Below, piece by piece: positions 9,731 to 15,294 of a DNA stretch of 32,479 bases. The position numbers and the translations under genes were made by a program. Within the stretch, counting starts at the first letter, position 1, and the number at the start of each line of letters is the position of its first letter. The notes under the pieces were generated by a model. That model had not been told where the DNA came from and made no database searches. It saw nothing but the letters and a program-made list of their open reading frames with translations. Source of the DNA: an uncultured Clostridia bacterium. Lineage in GTDB: Bacteria; Bacillota; Clostridia; UBA1381. Location: positions 1 to 32,479 of the forward strand of contig CAKSFY010000013.1 of assembly GCA_934454035.1 (NCBI GenBank), given 5' to 3'.

Positions 9731-9736
9731 AAAAAA

Positions 9737-9752
9737 GTCGGAGCAATCCGAC
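9737..9752 (+). other. 5'-terminal hairpin of the toxin mRNA, capped by a GCAA tetraloop
   Basis: GTCGGA (9737-9742), GCAA (9743-9746) and TCCGAC (9747-9752) form a perfect 6-bp stem with a GNRA tetraloop, placed at the predicted first base of the transcript. Hairpins at the 5' end commonly protect RNAs from 5'-dependent decay, and long-lived toxin mRNAs in type I systems often have one. The protective role here is inferred. Confidence 0.6.
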
Positions 9753-9967
9753 AAGGCAAGATTTCTTAACGGTGTTTACACCGGCGGTTGTGCCACACTC
9801 CGAAATGGGGTGGTTGCTATGAAAAAATACATATTAAGAATCATATTTTTTATTGTTGTGTTTATGATAGCATTTACTATAAAAGTAAAGTAACCGCCCC
9901 AATCGTCAAAATGCAGCGGTTACTTTAATCAAAAACATTTTGGCATAACCGTTTGAGGTCTTGCCTT
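9753..9967. repeat. Long imperfect inverted repeat enclosing the small ORF
   Basis: Three blocks of the left arm pair, in order, with three blocks of the right arm. 9753-9761 (AAGGCAAGA) pairs with 9959-9967, 9/9. 9785-9795 (CGGTTGTGCCA) pairs with 9941-9951, 11 bp with one G-U. 9806-9818 (TGGGGTGGTTGCT) pairs with 9889-9901, 13 bp with two G-U. The last block contains the ribosome site of the 24-residue ORF and pairs with bases across and just after its stop codon. A full-length mRNA could thus fold its 5' leader onto its 3' end. The competing hairpin 9887-9897/9916-9926 uses the same 3' bases, so two folds exclude each other. Confidence 0.8.
9819..9893 (+). CDS. 24-residue hydrophobic peptide, candidate type I toxin
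   Basis: ATG 9819, stop 9891-9893. The peptide starts MKKYILR, continues with a hydrophobic core (IIFFIVVFMIAFTI) and ends KVK: one short membrane-spanning segment with basic ends, as in small toxic membrane peptides such as Fst, TxpA, Ldr and Hok. I do not recognise its exact family. GGGGTGG (9807-9813) is the ribosome site and is complementary to 9889-9901. A five-codon ORF (ATG at 9805, MGWLL) overlaps the ATG as ATGA, which could couple translation. It is too short for usual gene callers. The case rests on the two promoters, the fold-back structure and the antisense RNA rather than on the peptide alone; the alternative is a regulatory RNA with a chance ORF. Confidence 0.65.
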   Translation: MKKYILRIIFFIVVFMIAFTIKVK

Positions 9968-9970
9968 TTC
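9880..9970 (-). ncRNA. Candidate antisense (antitoxin) RNA overlapping the toxin 3' end
   Basis: A near-consensus minus-strand promoter (9978-10006) predicts an RNA starting near 9970. On the minus strand the hairpin 9926-9916/9897-9887 (AAAGTAACCGC stem, 11 bp, perfect) is followed by TTTACTTTTA, a good intrinsic terminator, giving an RNA of about 90 nt. It is fully complementary to the last toxin codons and the 3' region of the mRNA. Because of the inverted repeat its own 5' part (AAGGCAAGA and CGGTTATGCCA blocks) resembles the leader of the toxin mRNA. Convergent RNAs overlapping at the 3' end are the layout of the Fst/par and TxpA/RatA systems. Ends are predicted, not mapped. Confidence 0.6.
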
Positions 9971-9977
9971 TATTAAT

Positions 9978-10006
9978 ATATTACCACATAAAAATAAAAA
10001 TGTCAA
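9978..10006 (-). promoter_or_regulatory. Promoter of the candidate antitoxin RNA
   Basis: On the minus strand TTGACA (10006-10001), 17 bp, then TAATAT (9983-9978): a perfect -35 box with optimal spacing. There is no ORF of note on this strand until mtnN, which runs the other way, so the promoter must serve a short untranslated RNA. It looks stronger than the opposing toxin promoter. Confidence 0.75.
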
Positions 10007-10023
10007 CCGCAAAACAAAAATTT

Positions 10024-10051
10024 ATCATATCTTTCGGGGTATGATTTTTTT
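10024..10051. terminator. Two-way intrinsic terminator between the toxin locus and the dehydrogenase
   Basis: ATCATATC (10024-10031) pairs with GGTATGAT (10038-10045; one G-U) around loop TTTCGG. On the plus strand it is followed by seven T (10045-10051), suited to end the toxin mRNA. On the minus strand the tail is AAATTTTTGTTTT, suited to end the dehydrogenase mRNA, whose stop is 110 nt upstream. Confidence 0.6.
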
Positions 10052-10160
10052 AAAATTCAAAACAAAGTCCTGTGTTTGATTTCAGTTCATTTTTATATCG
10101 GTCTTTCCGAACTAAATGCAGTTTGTGCGTTTTGCTGCAGCCTGTTTTAGATTCATTATT

Positions 10161-11324
10161 TTAATAACAAGCCTTTAATACTTTTAATATATCGTCGGAA
10201 GTCATTTGCTTGTATCCGCCGCCGGGAATTGTTGAGTTTGCGATTTTTTCAAGCATGTCCTCAGTGGCTCCGAGTTCTTTTATATGCTGAGGAAGTCCAA
10301 GCTCATCAATAAATTCGCCGAGTTTTTCAATTCCGGCATTTGCAGCTTCTTCCATGCTCATTCCGTCGGTATTTATATTCCATACATTTTTTGCAAATCT
10401 CACAAATTTATCGATTCCGAATGAACAGATATATTTATAGTAGGCAACTGAAATAGCCGCAAGTCCTGCACCGTGAGCACAGTCTGTGTATGCGCCAAGC
10501 TGATGCTCAATCATATGGACTTCCCAGTCCTGGGTTTTGGACAGACCGGAAATTGTGTTAAGCCCGATTGTCGCACACCACATAATATTGCTGCGGGCCT
10601 CATAGTCCCGGCTGTTTACAAGTGCCTTTCTTGCGCTTACAACGAGTGAACGCATCAACCCTTCCAGAATATAATCGGAGGTATTGTCATCATCGCCGGA
10701 AAAATATTGCTCCATCAGGTGTGACATTGTGTCAAAAATGCCGCTTACCATTTGATATTTCGGGACGGTATACGTGTATTCCGGGTTCAAAATCGAGAAT
10801 TTCGGATTTACTTCGGCTGGGAAAACTCTGCCGTTTTTGAGCATTTCCTGTTCATTTGTTATAACCGAGCCGCCGTTCATTTCCGAACCCGTTCCTGCCA
10901 TTGTCAAAACAGATGCAACAGGCACCAGCTTGTTATCAATATCCGCAAAATCTACCCAGTATTTTTTCCACGGGTCAGTGTCTGCATATGCCGAAACCGA
11001 AATGCCCTTTGCGCAGTCTATAACTGAGCCGCCGCCTACCGCAAGAATTAAATCGACATTGTTTTCTCTTACAAGCCGCGCTCCCTCAAGCAGCTGGCTG
11101 TAGGACGGATTTGACTTTATGCCGGACAGTTCAACAACTTTTTTGCCTGCATTTTTTAAAATATCGGAAATTGTGTCGTACAGACCGCTTTTTTTCAATG
11201 AGCCTTTTCCGTACATAAAAAGAACTGTGTCGCCGTAATTTTCAAGCTCTCGGGATAAGTTTTTTAAAGAATCTTTCCCGAAATAAATTTTTGTGGGATT
11301 GTAGTACGTAAAATCAAATTTCAT
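10161..11324 (-). CDS. Iron-containing alcohol dehydrogenase (butanol dehydrogenase-like)
   Basis: A group III alcohol dehydrogenase of 387 residues that reduces aldehydes to alcohols with NAD(P)H in the cytoplasm. The N-terminal part has YNPTKIYFGKDSL and the nucleotide loop GGGSVIDCAKGI near residue 97. Metal ligands are recognisable in the IFDTMSHLMEQYF segment (Asp, His), HMIEHQLGA (His) and CAHGAGLA (His). A start 8 codons further up (11348) is possible, but AACGGAGG lies just before the ATG at 11324 and family proteins begin at MKFDF. It is divergent from a MerR-type regulator, and its promoter has the 19-bp spacer and central palindrome typical of MerR control. The substrate is not determined; butanol or general aldehyde reduction is inferred. 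Confidence 0.93.
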   Translation of the reverse strand: MKFDFTYYNPTKIYFGKDSLKNLSRELENYGDTVLFMYGKGSLKKSGLYDTISDILKNAGKKVVELSGIKSNPSYSQLLEGARLVRENNVDLILAVGGGSVIDCAKGISVSAYADTDPWKKYWVDFADIDNKLVPVASVLTMAGTGSEMNGGSVITNEQEMLKNGRVFPAEVNPKFSILNPEYTYTVPKYQMVSGIFDTMSHLMEQYFSGDDDNTSDYILEGLMRSLVVSARKALVNSRDYEARSNIMWCATIGLNTISGLSKTQDWEVHMIEHQLGAYTDCAHGAGLAAISVAYYKYICSFGIDKFVRFAKNVWNINTDGMSMEEAANAGIEKLGEFIDELGLPQHIKELGATEDMLEKIANSTIPGGGYKQMTSDDILKVLKACY

Positions 11325-11389
11325 TTTAAAAACCTCCGTTATTGACATTTTTTTGACTTGTGTTAAAATACTTTTACAAGTTCAATCTT

Positions 11390-11420
11390 ATTATACTACT
11401 TAAAGTGCACTTTAAGTCAA
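11390..11420 (-). promoter_or_regulatory. MerR-type promoter/operator of the alcohol dehydrogenase
   Basis: On the minus strand TTGACT (11420-11415), a 19-bp spacer and TATAAT (11395-11390). A perfect 20-bp palindrome, ACTTAAAGTGCACTTTAAGT (11398-11417), fills the spacer. MerR-family regulators act on such over-long spacers by twisting the DNA. The regulator gene starts 37 bp away in the other direction, so it probably controls this promoter and perhaps its own. A second inverted repeat (ACTTGT 11356-11361 / ACAAGT 11376-11381) lies in the dehydrogenase leader. Confidence 0.8.
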
Positions 11421-11456
11421 TACTTTTTTTTAAAAATTTTCGGAGAGTGAAAAAAT

Positions 11457-12320
11457 ATGTTTTATACTGTCGGGGAGATGGCAAAAAAGCTGGGCATTGC
11501 GCCGTCGGCTTTGCGATACTATGATAAAGAAGGACTGCTTCCTTTTGTTGAGCGAAGCGGCAGCGGAATAAGAATGTTTAAGGATTCGGATATGGAATGG
11601 ATGCTGATTATCGAATGTCTAAAAAAAACCGGTATGCCGATTAAAGAAATAAAAATGTTTATAGATTGGTGTATGGAGGGTGATGCTACAATCGATAAAA
11701 GACTTGAGCTTATCGATAATCAGAGAAAAAATGTCCTGGAACAAACCGAGCAGCTTAAAAAGACGCTCGATACTCTTAATTTCAAGCACTGGTATTATGA
11801 GACGGCTAAAAAGGCCGGAACATGCGATATTCACAAAAAAAGAAGCATCAGACCTGCTCGCTTTGAGGATTTGGAAAAAATCGAAGAAATATATAAAAAT
11901 GCAAGAGATTTCATGGCAAAAAGAGGTAATGAGAGCCAGTGGGGAAACAGTTATCCCGAAAAAGAAATGCTTTCGGACGATATAGATAAAGAACAGCTGT
12001 ATGTGATAGAGGAAAAGAATAGAATCTGCGGAGTTTTTGCATTTATTATAGGGGAGGATGAAACATATTCAAAAATTGACGGTAAATGGCTGGAAGATTC
12101 CGAATACGGGACAATACACCGGATTGCCGGAGACGGAATTACGCACGGAATAATGTATACGGCCGTCGGATACTGCAAAAAAATAATATCGCATTTGCGC
12201 ATAGATACGCATGAGAACAATCATATAATGAAGAGCCTGATTGAAAGGTGCGGATTCGAAAAATGCGGAACAATATATACCTATGACGGCTCGCCGCGGA
12301 TAGCGTATGAAATGCTCTGA
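11457..12320 (+). CDS. MerR-family regulator fused to a GNAT acetyltransferase
   Basis: 287 residues with two parts in one uninterrupted frame. Residues 1-125 are a full MerR regulator: the winged helix-turn-helix FYTVGEMAKKLGIAPSALRY, then YDKEGLLPF, ECLKKTGMPIKEIKMF, and the dimerising coiled coil ending HWYYETAKKAGTC, as in regulators found beside alcohol dehydrogenase genes. Residues ~130-287 look like a GNAT acetyltransferase: IRPARFEDLEKIEEIY at the start, IHRIAGDGITHGI, LRIDTHENNHIMKSLIERCG and FEKCGTIY near the end. A single-domain MerR of this group would stop near residue 125-130. The GNAT domain could sense acetyl-CoA or acetylate a partner; this is inference. CGGAGAG precedes the ATG. 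Downstream lies dispersed repeat A. Confidence 0.88.
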   Translation: MFYTVGEMAKKLGIAPSALRYYDKEGLLPFVERSGSGIRMFKDSDMEWMLIIECLKKTGMPIKEIKMFIDWCMEGDATIDKRLELIDNQRKNVLEQTEQLKKTLDTLNFKHWYYETAKKAGTCDIHKKRSIRPARFEDLEKIEEIYKNARDFMAKRGNESQWGNSYPEKEMLSDDIDKEQLYVIEEKNRICGVFAFIIGEDETYSKIDGKWLEDSEYGTIHRIAGDGITHGIMYTAVGYCKKIISHLRIDTHENNHIMKSLIERCGFEKCGTIYTYDGSPRIAYEML

Positions 12321-12358
12321 AACGGGGGCGTATTCAGTTGCTTTTTTTGAAAAATAAA

Positions 12359-12632
12359 GGGGCTGTAAAAAAAGTCCGGAACGCAAGAAAAGAAGAGAAA
12401 AGCACATATTACAGAAAATATAATTGTTTTAGTCTGAACATTTGTATGTAGAAAAATCAAAAAAATGATTTTTCATAAAATTATTTCTTTTCTTGCTATC
12501 AACAAACTTCGCCACTCAGTGTACGCGAGTACACTGCCGGGTATCCCAAAGCTAAAGCTTTGGCTCAGTTTGTTAATTCCGAAGCATTTTTTCCTATCCC
12601 CTAAAAAGGCGGTGCATAAAATTTACACCGCC
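12359..12632. repeat. Dispersed structured repeat, copy A
   Basis: The left end is GGGG at 12359, followed by a head containing AAAAAAAGTCCGGAACGC. The right end reads TTCCGAAGCATTTTTTCC then TATCCCC to 12601, and its reverse complement resembles the head (imperfect terminal inverted repeats). Inside are: a 9-bp AT hairpin (12451-12459/12466-12474); an outer stem AACAAACT (12501-12508) with AGTTTGTT (12567-12574); within it CAGTGTAC-GCGA-GTACACTG (12517-12536); and a second arm CCAAAGCT/AGCTTTGG (12546-12563). A terminator hairpin follows (12608-12632) and is shared with copy B, so it belongs to the repeat. Bases 12364-12435 are identical (72/72) to 32408-32479. It encodes no protein. Confidence 0.85.
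12608..12632 (-). terminator. argB terminator, carried by repeat A
   Basis: GGCGGTG (12608-12614) pairs with CACCGCC (12626-12632). On the minus strand the stem is followed by TTTTTA, 10 nt after the argB stop. The plus-strand side has no T run, so this copy works in one direction. Confidence 0.75.
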
Positions 12633-12641
12633 ACTAAAATC

Positions 12642-13514
12642 TTAATAGTTATTTCCTTTTATGAGTGTTCCGATACCGGTTTTGGTGAATATTTCCAAAA
12701 GCAGGCAATGCGGCACACGACCGTCAATTATATGCACACCCTTAACTCCTGCGTCTATTGCACTGATGCAGCCGAGTACTTTTGGAATCATTCCTCCGTT
12801 GATAATGCCTTTATCAATCATATCGTAAATTTCTTCCTTGCCTGTTTCAAAAACTACCTTGCCGTCCGAATCCTTAACTCCCTCGACATCAGTGAGAAGA
12901 ATAAGCTTTTCGGCAGAAGCAGCAGCGGCGATTGCAGCGGCAACCGTGTCTGCATTTATGTTATAGCTGTGTCCCTCATCATCTGTTCCGATCGGCGCTA
13001 TTACGGGAATATACGCGTCCTCGGATATGTATTTTATGAGGTGCGGATTAACCTCGGTTATTTCACCGACATATCCCAAATCGACTTTTTCTCCGTCAAC
13101 CTCTGTATATTTTTTTGAGCACTTGATGAAGCTTCCGTCAATTCCGCAGAAACCGACCGCTTTACCGCCGTTACTGTTTAAAAGCGACACGATTTCCTTG
13201 TTTGTTTTACCGACCAAAACCATTTGTGCAATGCGCATTGTTTCCTTATCTGTGACTCTGAGCCCGTTTATAAATTCGCTTTTTACATTGTTTTGTTTCA
13301 ATGCTGCCGAAATATCAGGTCCTCCGCCGTGGACGACAATCGGATTAAGCCCGATAAATTTAAGCAGGGTAATATCCTCCATTACGGAGTTTTTCAGATC
13401 CTCGTTAATCATTGCGTTGCCGCCGTATTTTATGACTACCGTTTTGTTTGCAAATTTTTGAATATACGGGAGTGCCTCAATGAGTATCCCTGCCTTTTTT
13501 ATAAGTTCTTCCAT
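12642..13514 (-). CDS. argB: Acetylglutamate kinase
   Basis: This enzyme phosphorylates N-acetylglutamate with ATP, the second step of arginine/ornithine synthesis. The 290 residues fit the family. KTVVIKYGGNAM near residue 24 is the phosphate-binding lysine/glycine motif, and VVHGGGPDIS near residue 60 is the substrate glycine loop; the C-terminal NADTVAAAIAAAASAEKLILLTDVEGV belongs to the amino acid kinase fold. The N-terminus (MEELIKKAGILIEALPYIQKF) resembles the extra helix of arginine-inhibited forms, so feedback inhibition is possible. GAAAGGA precedes the ATG. It starts 7 nt after the upstream endonuclease-like gene. No other arginine gene is nearby, unlike the usual argC-J-B-D cluster. 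Confidence 0.95.
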   Translation of the reverse strand: MEELIKKAGILIEALPYIQKFANKTVVIKYGGNAMINEDLKNSVMEDITLLKFIGLNPIVVHGGGPDISAALKQNNVKSEFINGLRVTDKETMRIAQMVLVGKTNKEIVSLLNSNGGKAVGFCGIDGSFIKCSKKYTEVDGEKVDLGYVGEITEVNPHLIKYISEDAYIPVIAPIGTDDEGHSYNINADTVAAAIAAAASAEKLILLTDVEGVKDSDGKVVFETGKEEIYDMIDKGIINGGMIPKVLGCISAIDAGVKGVHIIDGRVPHCLLLEIFTKTGIGTLIKGNNY

Positions 13515-13521
13515 TTTATGC

Positions 13522-14379
13522 TTATCCTTTCTGCTTTTGTATATACATTTTTTTCATAGTAAGCGCGTCCTCGGCTTGCGTGCCTGCCGACTCGCATATA
13601 ATATGCGGAGCCAGATTCCTTTTTGCCAAAAGCTCGGCAAGCGGCTCAAATTCGGGACCGTATACTGTGTCCTCAAAGGTCAGATGCTTTTTCTCTCCGC
13701 CTTCGGTATATTCGATTTTACTGAAATGGACATGAAAAATACCGGCTCTTTCGTGCCCGAGTCTGTTTTCGATTGTGTCCAGAATTTTTGCATAGTCGTC
13801 TGTATTTTTTATTGCGCCGTGCCATCTGGAATTTAAATGACCGAAATCTATTGCGGGTAAAAATCTGTCGTCAATCAGGCAAAGTTCCATAACCTCGTCA
13901 AGGTCACCGAGCTGATTGATTTTCCCCATTGTTTCAATGCAAAGCTGAATTTCGGAAAAATTGTTTTTGTCAAGTGCTTCCTGCGCTCTCGAAAGTGTGA
14001 TTTTTGCGTTTTCCAACGCCGCCTCTCTCGTCTGCTTGCCCAAAGCGCCGCTGTGAACGACTATTCTGTCGGCACCGAGCATTTTCGCGGCATTTGCACT
14101 TTGCATAATATAATCAATACTTTTTATCTTTTTTTCTTCCTCAGGTGTTGCAAGATTGATATAGTACGGAGAATGGAGACTCATGACAATATTGTTTTCA
14201 TTTGCCGCCTGCCTGATTTTTTCGGCTGTTTCCGCGCCGATTCTCACACCGTTTCCGCATTGATATTCGTATGCGTCCAGCCCTTTCGCTTTAAGCCATG
14301 CCGGCATTTCGGCAGTTGCCTTTAAGCCTTCCTTATAAAACAAGTCGCCGTTTCCGGCAGGTCCGAATAATGCATTCAT
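13522..14379 (-). CDS. Endonuclease IV-like TIM-barrel protein (AP endonuclease family 2)
   Basis: 285 residues with the metal ligands of endonuclease IV in order: His in MSLHSPYY (near 68), His in IVVHSG (near 108), Glu in CIETMGK (near 145), Asp and His in AIDFGHLN (near 178-181), His in IFHVHFSK (near 215), His in EKKHLTFED (near 230) and Glu in ICESAG (near 260). The set suits a trinuclear zinc site for cutting DNA at abasic positions. It is close to Nfo, but the N-terminus (MNALFGPAGNGDLFY) is of the archaeal/clostridial type, so I leave the symbol empty. The start has AAAGGA. It is first in an operon with argB. Confidence 0.85.
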   Translation of the reverse strand: MNALFGPAGNGDLFYKEGLKATAEMPAWLKAKGLDAYEYQCGNGVRIGAETAEKIRQAANENNIVMSLHSPYYINLATPEEEKKIKSIDYIMQSANAAKMLGADRIVVHSGALGKQTREAALENAKITLSRAQEALDKNNFSEIQLCIETMGKINQLGDLDEVMELCLIDDRFLPAIDFGHLNSRWHGAIKNTDDYAKILDTIENRLGHERAGIFHVHFSKIEYTEGGEKKHLTFEDTVYGPEFEPLAELLAKRNLAPHIICESAGTQAEDALTMKKMYIQKQKG

Positions 14380-14412
14380 TTTATAAAAATCCTTTCAATA
14401 TCTGTTAATTAA

Positions 14413-14441
14413 ATTTTATCACACTATCGTTAAAAATGCAA
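14413..14441 (-). promoter_or_regulatory. Promoter of the endonuclease IV-like gene and argB
   Basis: On the minus strand TTGCAT (14441-14436), 17 bp, TAAAAT (14418-14413), with an extended -10 TG. It is 34 bp before the ATG at 14379 and is the only good promoter seen for the pair. Confidence 0.65.
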
Positions 14442-14552
14442 ATTATTTTTAAAAAATGCAATACAATTTTTTGATATTTTGTTAAAAATGTCTTATGATA
14501 CCGATTTATTTATTATCCTTTTGTAATTTTTAAGAAAATTTGAAAAATCGGG

Positions 14553-14581
14553 TTGTTTTTTTCCTCAAAATAAGATATAAT
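14553..14581 (+). promoter_or_regulatory. Promoter of cysE-cysS-mrnC
   Basis: TTGTTT (14553-14558), 17 bp, TATAAT (14576-14581). The start would be near 14588, leaving a leader of about 26 nt, too short for a T-box or S-box. The -10 is perfect and the -35 weak, so an activator is possible. Confidence 0.6.
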
Positions 14582-14613
14582 TTAATATGTATGTAAAGGG
14601 GGTTGTATAAGCC

Positions 14614-15294
14614 TTGTTTTTTAAAAATTTAAGATATGATATCAAGTCGGTGCTCGGACGTGATCCTGCCGCAAGAAATTCTGTTGAGGTGCTGCTGCTT
14701 TATCCCGGGGTTAAGGCGGTGATATTTCATAGGATTGCACATTTTTTCTTTATTCATAAATGTAAATTTATAGCACGCTTTATTTCACAGTTTGCGCGCT
14801 TTTGGACAGGAATTGAAATTCATCCGGGTGCAACAATCGGAAGAGGACTTTTTATAGATCACGGAACAGGAGTTGTTATAGGTGAAACCGCCGTTATAGG
14901 CGATGATTGTACAATTTATCAGGGAGTAACGCTCGGCGGAACAGGCAAGGAAAAGGGCAAGAGGCATCCGACTCTAGGCAATAATGTTATGGTCGGCAGC
15001 GGAGCAAAAGTACTCGGACCTTTTACGGTCGGCGATAATTCAAAAATTGCCGCTGGCGCGGTGGTTTTATCCGAGGTTCCGCCCGATTCGACCTGCGTAG
15101 GGGTTCCTGCAAGAATTGTAAGGCGTGAGGGCAAAAGGATTGAGCATGACTGCGACTTGGACCAGGTAAAGTTTCCCGATCCCATTTCAATGCAGCTTTG
15201 TACACTGTCGGTGCATATTTCAAAGCTGGAAGCACAGATTGAACAACTGAAAGCTAAATCAAACGAAGGAGATAATCCAAATGAAGATATATAA
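14614..15294 (+). CDS. cysE: Serine O-acetyltransferase
   Basis: Transfers acetyl from acetyl-CoA to serine, giving O-acetylserine for cysteine synthesis. The 226 residues contain an alpha-helical N-terminus and a left-handed beta helix of hexapeptide repeats from about residue 70 to 170 (IHPGATIGRG, VVIGETAVIGDD, KVLGPFTVGDN, KIAAGAVV). Catalytic Asp82 and His83 are in FIDHGTG and the second His is 118 in KRHPT. The start is TTG at 14614, the only fitting codon after AAAGGGGG (14595-14602); no ATG lies near. A charged C-terminal tail follows the helix. It overlaps cysS by 14 nt, linking cysteine supply with cysteine charging. Confidence 0.95.
   Translation: MFFKNLRYDIKSVLGRDPAARNSVEVLLLYPGVKAVIFHRIAHFFFIHKCKFIARFISQFARFWTGIEIHPGATIGRGLFIDHGTGVVIGETAVIGDDCTIYQGVTLGGTGKEKGKRHPTLGNNVMVGSGAKVLGPFTVGDNSKIAAGAVVLSEVPPDSTCVGVPARIVRREGKRIEHDCDLDQVKFPDPISMQLCTLSVHISKLEAQIEQLKAKSNEGDNPNEDI

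Larger units (their letters stand above)
9563..10160. other. 598-bp gap without conventional genes; holds the toxin-antitoxin-like locus
   Basis: This gap between mtnN and the minus-strand alcohol dehydrogenase holds the mtnN terminator (9591-9621), the inverted-repeat locus with its two convergent promoters (9702-10006) and a two-way terminator (10024-10051). In 9622-9701 and 10052-10160 I see no clear gene or RNA; 10052-10160 is the probable 3' untranslated part of the dehydrogenase transcript. Confidence 0.8.
12321..12641. other. 321-bp convergent intergenic region occupied by repeat A
   Basis: Between the plus-strand MerR-GNAT stop and the minus-strand argB stop. Bases 12321-12358 are AT-rich with no clear structure; 12359-12632 is the dispersed element. 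Open frames crossing it have no ribosome site and mirror the repeat, so no gene is called. Confidence 0.8.

Noticed and set aside
12069..12407. A 112-codon minus-strand frame whose N-terminal part is inside repeat A
   Set aside because: It is antisense to the MerR-GNAT gene. The FLRSGLFL-like similarity to a frame at repeat B only reflects the shared repeat head.
12359..12632. Insertion sequence or group II intron as explanation of the dispersed repeat
   Set aside because: It is about 250 bp, has no transposase or reverse transcriptase frame, and lacks intron domain V. A non-autonomous element or structured repeat fits better.
12465..13118. A 217-codon plus-strand frame running through repeat A into argB
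   Set aside because: It lies mostly antisense to argB, has no ribosome site and its start is in the AT hairpin of the repeat.
14380..14613. T-box or S-box leader expected before cysE-cysS
   Set aside because: The promoter at 14553-14581 leaves only about 26 nt of leader, and no T-box (TGGNACC-like) sequence or specifier stem is visible.
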